Shown here: one piece after another, positions 59,492 through 64,000 of the stretch
Numbering within the stretch: position 1 is the first letter of the stretch
How the letters are laid out: every line of letters starts with the position of its first letter
DNA from: Fagopyrum homotropicum
Lineage: Eukaryota; Streptophyta; Magnoliopsida; Caryophyllales; Polygonaceae
Assembly (NCBI GenBank): GCA_033239125.1
Contig: BSWB01000005.1
Span: 23,489,447-23,553,446 of the forward strand
DNA: 64,000 nucleotides
Reading direction: 5' to 3'
Made by a program: the position numbers and the translations under genes
Notes under the pieces: generated by a model
Database searches by the model: none
What the model was told of the DNA's origin: nothing
Seen by the model: the letters and a program-made list of their open reading frames with translations, nothing else

Positions 59492-61983
59492 TGTAATAAC
59501 CGGAAATTTTAAAGTTCCGGTAAACTAGAATTAACCAAATTTTGATGCGACAATCTTAAATAAATAAATATATAAAATAATACGAGTTTAAATGTTATTA
59601 TTTTATATGACTTTAAGGCACATAAAATGATGAAACTATGTAGCTAGAAATAACTTTTACGTACCTTTAAAATACGATGATAAATTATATAATATGTAAG
59701 TTAGTTCCGTATAGTATAAATCGAATAACGAGTTGCGTATCCGTATTTATAGTCACATAACGGACCGGGCGTGGGCCACTACAAGGCCCAATTAGCAGCC
59801 CATCTCTTAATCAATTCCTAACCCTAATTAAAATTAACCTAATCATAATCCTAATCTAACCTATCGCTTACCTCTCCTACCGTACCTTCTGCATGCTGCA
59901 ACTCGCCAAGCTCTCCTTCGCTCTCGCAAGACGGAAGATCAGCAAGCACCAGCGCCGCACCACTGCCGACCTTCCTGCCACCACCGCCACCGAGCCTTGC
60001 GCCGTCCGCCGACCACCGCAGGGACTCCGGTAAGATTTCGGCCTTCTCCTTCCCTTTCCGCCTTTCTCTGCGCCTCGCTGTTCCGGATCTCACCCACCGC
60101 CGCCACTGCAGTAGGAACGAAGAGACGCCGGAACGCCAGCCACCGCTGGTCCGCCTCGTCTTCCACCGCGCAGCCACCGCCGCACCGCCTCGCAGCATCA
60201 GAAACCGGTAAGCATTACCCCTCTTTCCCTCACCTCTTCCTCTCGTTCCGCATTTGTTGACCCCGCGATCTCGCTTCGACCTGCAGTAAACCTACAACCG
60301 GACCACCATACTCAGTACACCGCCAGAACGCTAGCGCACCGCCTAGGACTCTCCTCGCCGGGCTGCAACTCCGGTAAGCCGGCTTCTCCGTTCCTTCGTT
60401 CCACTGCAGTATGTATATATGTAGAGATTGGATGCTGAATGTGTCTTACTCCGCAGTATGTATATATGTATAGATTGATAGGAAAAAGAAACGTGAATGT
60501 GCATATATATATACGGGTACTGTATTAGTATATTGTAAGAAAAACGTGAGTGAAGATGCGAGATGTGTATGAATAAGTTGGATCGGAATATATATATATA
60601 TATAGGATACATATAAGTGCATATATACATTCAATTACGGAAGGTTAATAAGAGCAGGTGTGAGCTTATATAGGAGAGTGTATGCCGAGTACATAAATAT
60701 ACGTATATATACTATATGAAATAAAAGTATACTTATGAGTGAGTTGGTGAAATTATAAAGTATGTGAATTTATATATATATCTAAATACCTAAGAGTTGC
60801 GGATTTTATATAATTGGAAGGAAGGTTAGTATGCACGAAAGTATATATATATATATATATAGATATATAGATATATATAAGATTAGATAATACCCGAGAA
60901 TGAAGTAATGTGATTCTAGATGCCGAGTGGACGAGATTAATTTTATAACTTTCATAAACTGTTTTGGAAGTAATCATATATTAGAAAAGTGTTCCAAAAT
61001 AAATATTAGAGGTCAAGAAGTGACCCGGAGAATTATCGACACTAAGGGTAAAACGGTCTTTTACCCTATGAGAATCGTTCTTTCCGTAATTCCTTCGCAT
61101 GAGGTTGGACATCGAGATGTGATTTTGATACACATGTCTTAATTGACAGGCGCTTGAGTTACTACGAGTACGGACTGTTTGAGAAGTGTTAGAGTGTTTT
61201 GACTCAGGTAAGTCCTTGCGACTTACTTAGCCAGTTTCTGGATATTAGTTGAGTGATAGTAGTTGTGTGTGCTTTTTGCGTGTTTAATAATAATAACTTG
61301 CTAGGACGACTGTTATTATTACGTTTAAGGCCCAAGTGTATGTATAACGGGCGGTGACATCACTGCCCAGCTCTGACAGGAGACTGGGAGGTTCTCTATA
61401 CCCAGACCAGACAGGTACAGGGTGAGATGCATCGGATCCATTCCTGATGGTTACACGGGGGCGGAGGCGAGGTTTGGGAATCCCTCGTGTCACAAAATAA
61501 GTATCACTAGAGTGAAAGAGTAACTTAAAACAAGATAATAAAACGGACTTGTTTGAAAGCATGATGGGTGTTTATATTTTTATGTGTGTGTTTGTGCTGC
61601 TATTATTCTGCTAATATTTAGATAACTAGCTAACGGTTCTTCTTGTTGTTGTTTTTAGATTTACCGCAGGTTAGATCAGCAACTGAGTGATCCGGAAGTA
61701 GTGGTCAGCCGGGTCTCCGTACTCCTTAGAGTGGGGGTTGGGGGTTTTGTTTGTCTTTCCTTTCGTTTGGTTAAGACAGTTGTTCTTTTCTTTTGTTTAA
61801 GTACTTTAGGCTGCTAGACAGTGTTGCATTCATTACCCTAAAAATATTATTTTTATGAATTTCGGTTTTTTTATTTGTGTCTTGTTGCAAGATCTTAGTA
61901 ATGTTGTTGTCAAACTGAGGTCGGGACCCATTGTGAGGTCCTAACGAGTAATGTCCCGAGTTTTGAAAATTCGGGGTGTTACA
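59492..61983 (+). repeat. 3' LTR of full-length Tekay element
   Basis: 2492 bp. It has shorter (TA)n runs than the 5' LTR (60589-60604 and 60842-60861) and an extra GC-rich 17-19 bp near 60170-60186. The same hairpin is at 61208-61226. It is followed by TATTT. Confidence 0.9.
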
Positions 61984-61988
61984 TATTT

Positions 61989-63700
61989 CAAAGTATATTT
62001 TGCAAGTTTATTTACATATTCGATCCACATATATTTTCCGTATCTATATTTTTGGAAAAGGACAGAAAAGTTTTCCGATCCGGAACTTCCGTTCCGACAA
62101 TTTTTTGATCGAGAATATTTTAGTTCTTTATTTCCTTTTATTTTTTTTGCCCCTTTGGTCTTCTCCCACCGGGCCTCCTCCGTGCATGTTGACACCTTTA
62201 CCTGTGATGCTGCCCAACTACCTATAGATACCCCCTAGCTTGACCCCTTGTTCTTGCAGCTACCACTGCCCATCTACATGTTTTCCCTCTCTCACAATCG
62301 AAGACTCATCCCTTCTACCCTCTATTACACGCTCGACCTCTCTTCTATCTCCCTCATCTCCTCACTCCACTCTTCACCTCCTCTCACCATCTCCACCTTC
62401 ACTTCCTCCACCAATCTCACCATTTTCACTCAACTCTTCACTAGCAGCCACCACCGGTGTCGCCCATCCTCGCGCAACCTTCGGTGCCTACCGGAGCCAA
62501 TCAAGACCACCGGCCTATTGACCCTTCTTCCTCCCCTTTTTCCTCTGGTGGTCGTCACCGATTGTGTATCCTTAGGTGAGTTTTAAGGATTTGATGTATT
62601 GTGGTTGCTGTAAGCTTGAGGTAGGATTGTTGTCTTGTGAGTTTGTTATAAGGCTTTAGGTTATATGGTTAATCTTGTGAGCATTCTAAGGCTCGAGGTT
62701 GGGGTTGTATGATCTTGTGGGAGTTTGGATTTGTAGGATTGGCTTATCCAAGTATGTTGTTATAGTTTATGATCTTGCGAGATCATTGGTACTAGAAGTC
62801 TAAGGACTTCTAGTATGTGAAAGAGATGTTGATTGTGTGCCTTGTTTTGACCAGGCATTGAGTGCTTTCCTACGGGAAGTTGAGAGCGGCGGTTATCAGG
62901 TTTAGCTTTGTGACAGGTAAGTCTCCGGACTTACTTAGCTAACTTCTTTGTGTTAGCATCGATGTGTGTGTTTTTATTTATGTTTTATAATAACGAAACC
63001 GGAACTAGGACAACCTTGTGTTATTTGTATATTGCCCCAAGTGTATTATAACCGGGCGGTGACCACTTGTACGTCCAATCCAAAACGGGGCGACTGAGAG
63101 GTGCCTTGCGACCAGTCCAGCGGGTGATGTTGATTCACATCAAGTACAAACCCGTCTGGTGAAAGGGGAGAAGGGCGAGTGATTCTTGTGTCACACCACA
63201 AATGAAATTAGTATTGGAGTGACGTAATGGAAAAGATAATGAACCAGACTTGTGTGTTTTGGAGCATGATGTGCGTTTTTGATGACTTATGTGTGTGTGT
63301 GTGTGCCAATACCATGATTCTAATGCTTTAAATGCTAGATGAAGGTTTTATACAGATATTGTTGTAGTTGCCCTACAGGTTAGGGACGCGTCCGAGAGAT
63401 CCGGAAGAGTGGGCAGCCGGGGTCCGTACATTGTAGGTTGGGTTTGGGAGTGAAGTCTTGTATATTTATATTTACATTGTATATTGTATGTTTTCGACGT
63501 TTGGTCGTTGGAGTTGTTAACTCGGTTGTGCTCTTTCGTTTGTATACTTTGGGGGTCATATCATTTGCATGCATTTCGGTTTTGCCTTTATTTGTGTGTT
63601 GTTGTAAGATTTGATGAAATTGTTGTCAGGCTAAGGGTCGGGACCCATTGTGAGGTCTCCGCCCGTAGCATCCCGGGTCCCGCAGATTTGGGGTGTTACA
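61989..63700 (+). repeat. Outer Tekay LTR, second part
   Basis: Continuation of 51315-51552; together about 1.95 kb. It has the hairpin GTAAGTC-TCCG-GACTTAC (62917-62934), the conserved CGGGACCCATTGTGAGGTC (from about 63639) and the end GGGGTGTTACA. Pro/Ser-rich ORFs at 62240-62586 come from its CT-rich leader. Confidence 0.8.
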
Positions 63701-64000
63701 ATATGGTATTAGAGTCCTAGGTTGACAACAATGGCACTCGCAATCTTCTAAATGCCGAATAGAAGGAAATAGAACCCCCAAGGGTTCTACATTTTAAAAT
63801 GATTTTCGTTATTAAAATCACGAGCATAGTCAGTGGGGGTTAGAATGTACGGACCACCACTCCTTCCGCGGATCTTAGAAGCTTAGTTTCTTGGATTTTG
63901 ATATGTATATGTATATATGTAGATATGTGGATTATAGTTGCATGATGGACGTCATTTATATGTATAGTTATATATGTGGACTATAGTACATGTTTGGACC
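63701..64000 (+). other. Primer site and leader of the outer Tekay element
   Basis: TGGTATTAGAGTCC at 63704 is a one-mismatch initiator tRNA-Met site, so the LTR before it is a 5' LTR. The leader resembles 54096-54350 (GACAACAATGGCACT). Gag would start beyond the window. Confidence 0.75.

Larger units (their letters stand above)
51553..61983 (+). mobile_element. Full-length Tekay chromovirus, mutated
   Basis: A 10.4 kb plus-strand element with perfect target duplication TATTT (51548-51552 and 61984-61988). LTRs are 51553-54080 (2528 bp) and 59492-61983 (2492 bp). The interior has a primer site at 54084, gag, protease, reverse transcriptase, RNase H, integrase and a chromodomain. About ten in-frame stops and at least three frame changes show it is dead. 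Visible LTR differences are mainly scattered transitions and microsatellite lengths. Confidence 0.92.

Noticed and set aside
62240..62586. Pro/Ser/Leu-rich ORFs
   Set aside because: They are in the CT-rich leader of the outer Tekay LTR; the same region of related LTRs is non-coding.
1..64000. CRISPR arrays, bacterial operons, rRNA and tRNA genes
   Set aside because: Nothing with the required repeat-spacer layout, cloverleaf or rRNA-like sequence was seen; the tRNA-like matches are only the retroelement primer sites.

Overview
The window is nuclear DNA from a flowering plant, probably a eudicot; I cannot name the species. It is AT-rich and dominated by plant Ty3/gypsy LTR retrotransposons of two lineages. 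These are Athila, primed by a tRNA-Asp-like site, and chromodomain-bearing Tekay-type chromoviruses, primed by an initiator tRNA-Met site. Two host genes with clear exon structure lie between the repeats. Both are on the minus strand and neither is visible as one open frame.

Left part, 1-23458. The 5' half of a decayed Tekay element lies on the minus strand: protease and gag at 1-1698, a (TA)n-flanked MITE, a primer binding site, and an LTR at 2140-3844. After about 1.2 kb of unrelated sequence comes a minus-strand Athila-like element (5071-23458). It carries gag and a second ORF but no protease, reverse transcriptase or integrase. A pol-bearing Athila copy (11088-22269, target duplication CCGGC) is inserted inside its 5' LTR.

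Middle part, 23459-44940. There is a possible Helitron end, a rotten Ty1/copia pol fragment (about 25225-26660), and an apparently intact phospholipid flippase gene of the ALA4-7 type. The flippase has 11 coding exons (27413-32410, minus) and encodes 1194 residues. Then follow a Mutator-type MITE with a 9-bp target duplication, a broken N-terminal fragment of a CAN-type (staphylococcal-nuclease-like) gene, a 2.9 kb solo Tekay LTR (35236-38165), several kb with nothing recognisable, and a five-exon gene for a 209-residue GARP (type-B ARR-like) DNA-binding protein (42661-44282, minus).

Right part, 44941-64000. An internally deleted Tekay element has an intact TCAAC target duplication (44941-49180). 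After about 1.85 kb of unassigned sequence comes a three-layer nest. A minus-strand LTR fragment was entered by a plus-strand Tekay LTR, and that LTR was entered by a complete but mutated Tekay element (51553-61983, target duplication TATTT).

The host genes are unrelated to each other and simply survive between insertions. The most unusual signals are in the non-coding parts of the retroelements: GC-rich 12-mers of the form CCRC-N4-GYGG recur in non-homologous families, a short hairpin containing a consensus 5' splice site is kept in several Tekay LTRs, and donor/acceptor-like cassettes recur inside one LTR. Exon joins were made by eye from splice signals, reading frame and remembered family sequences; no search was run.
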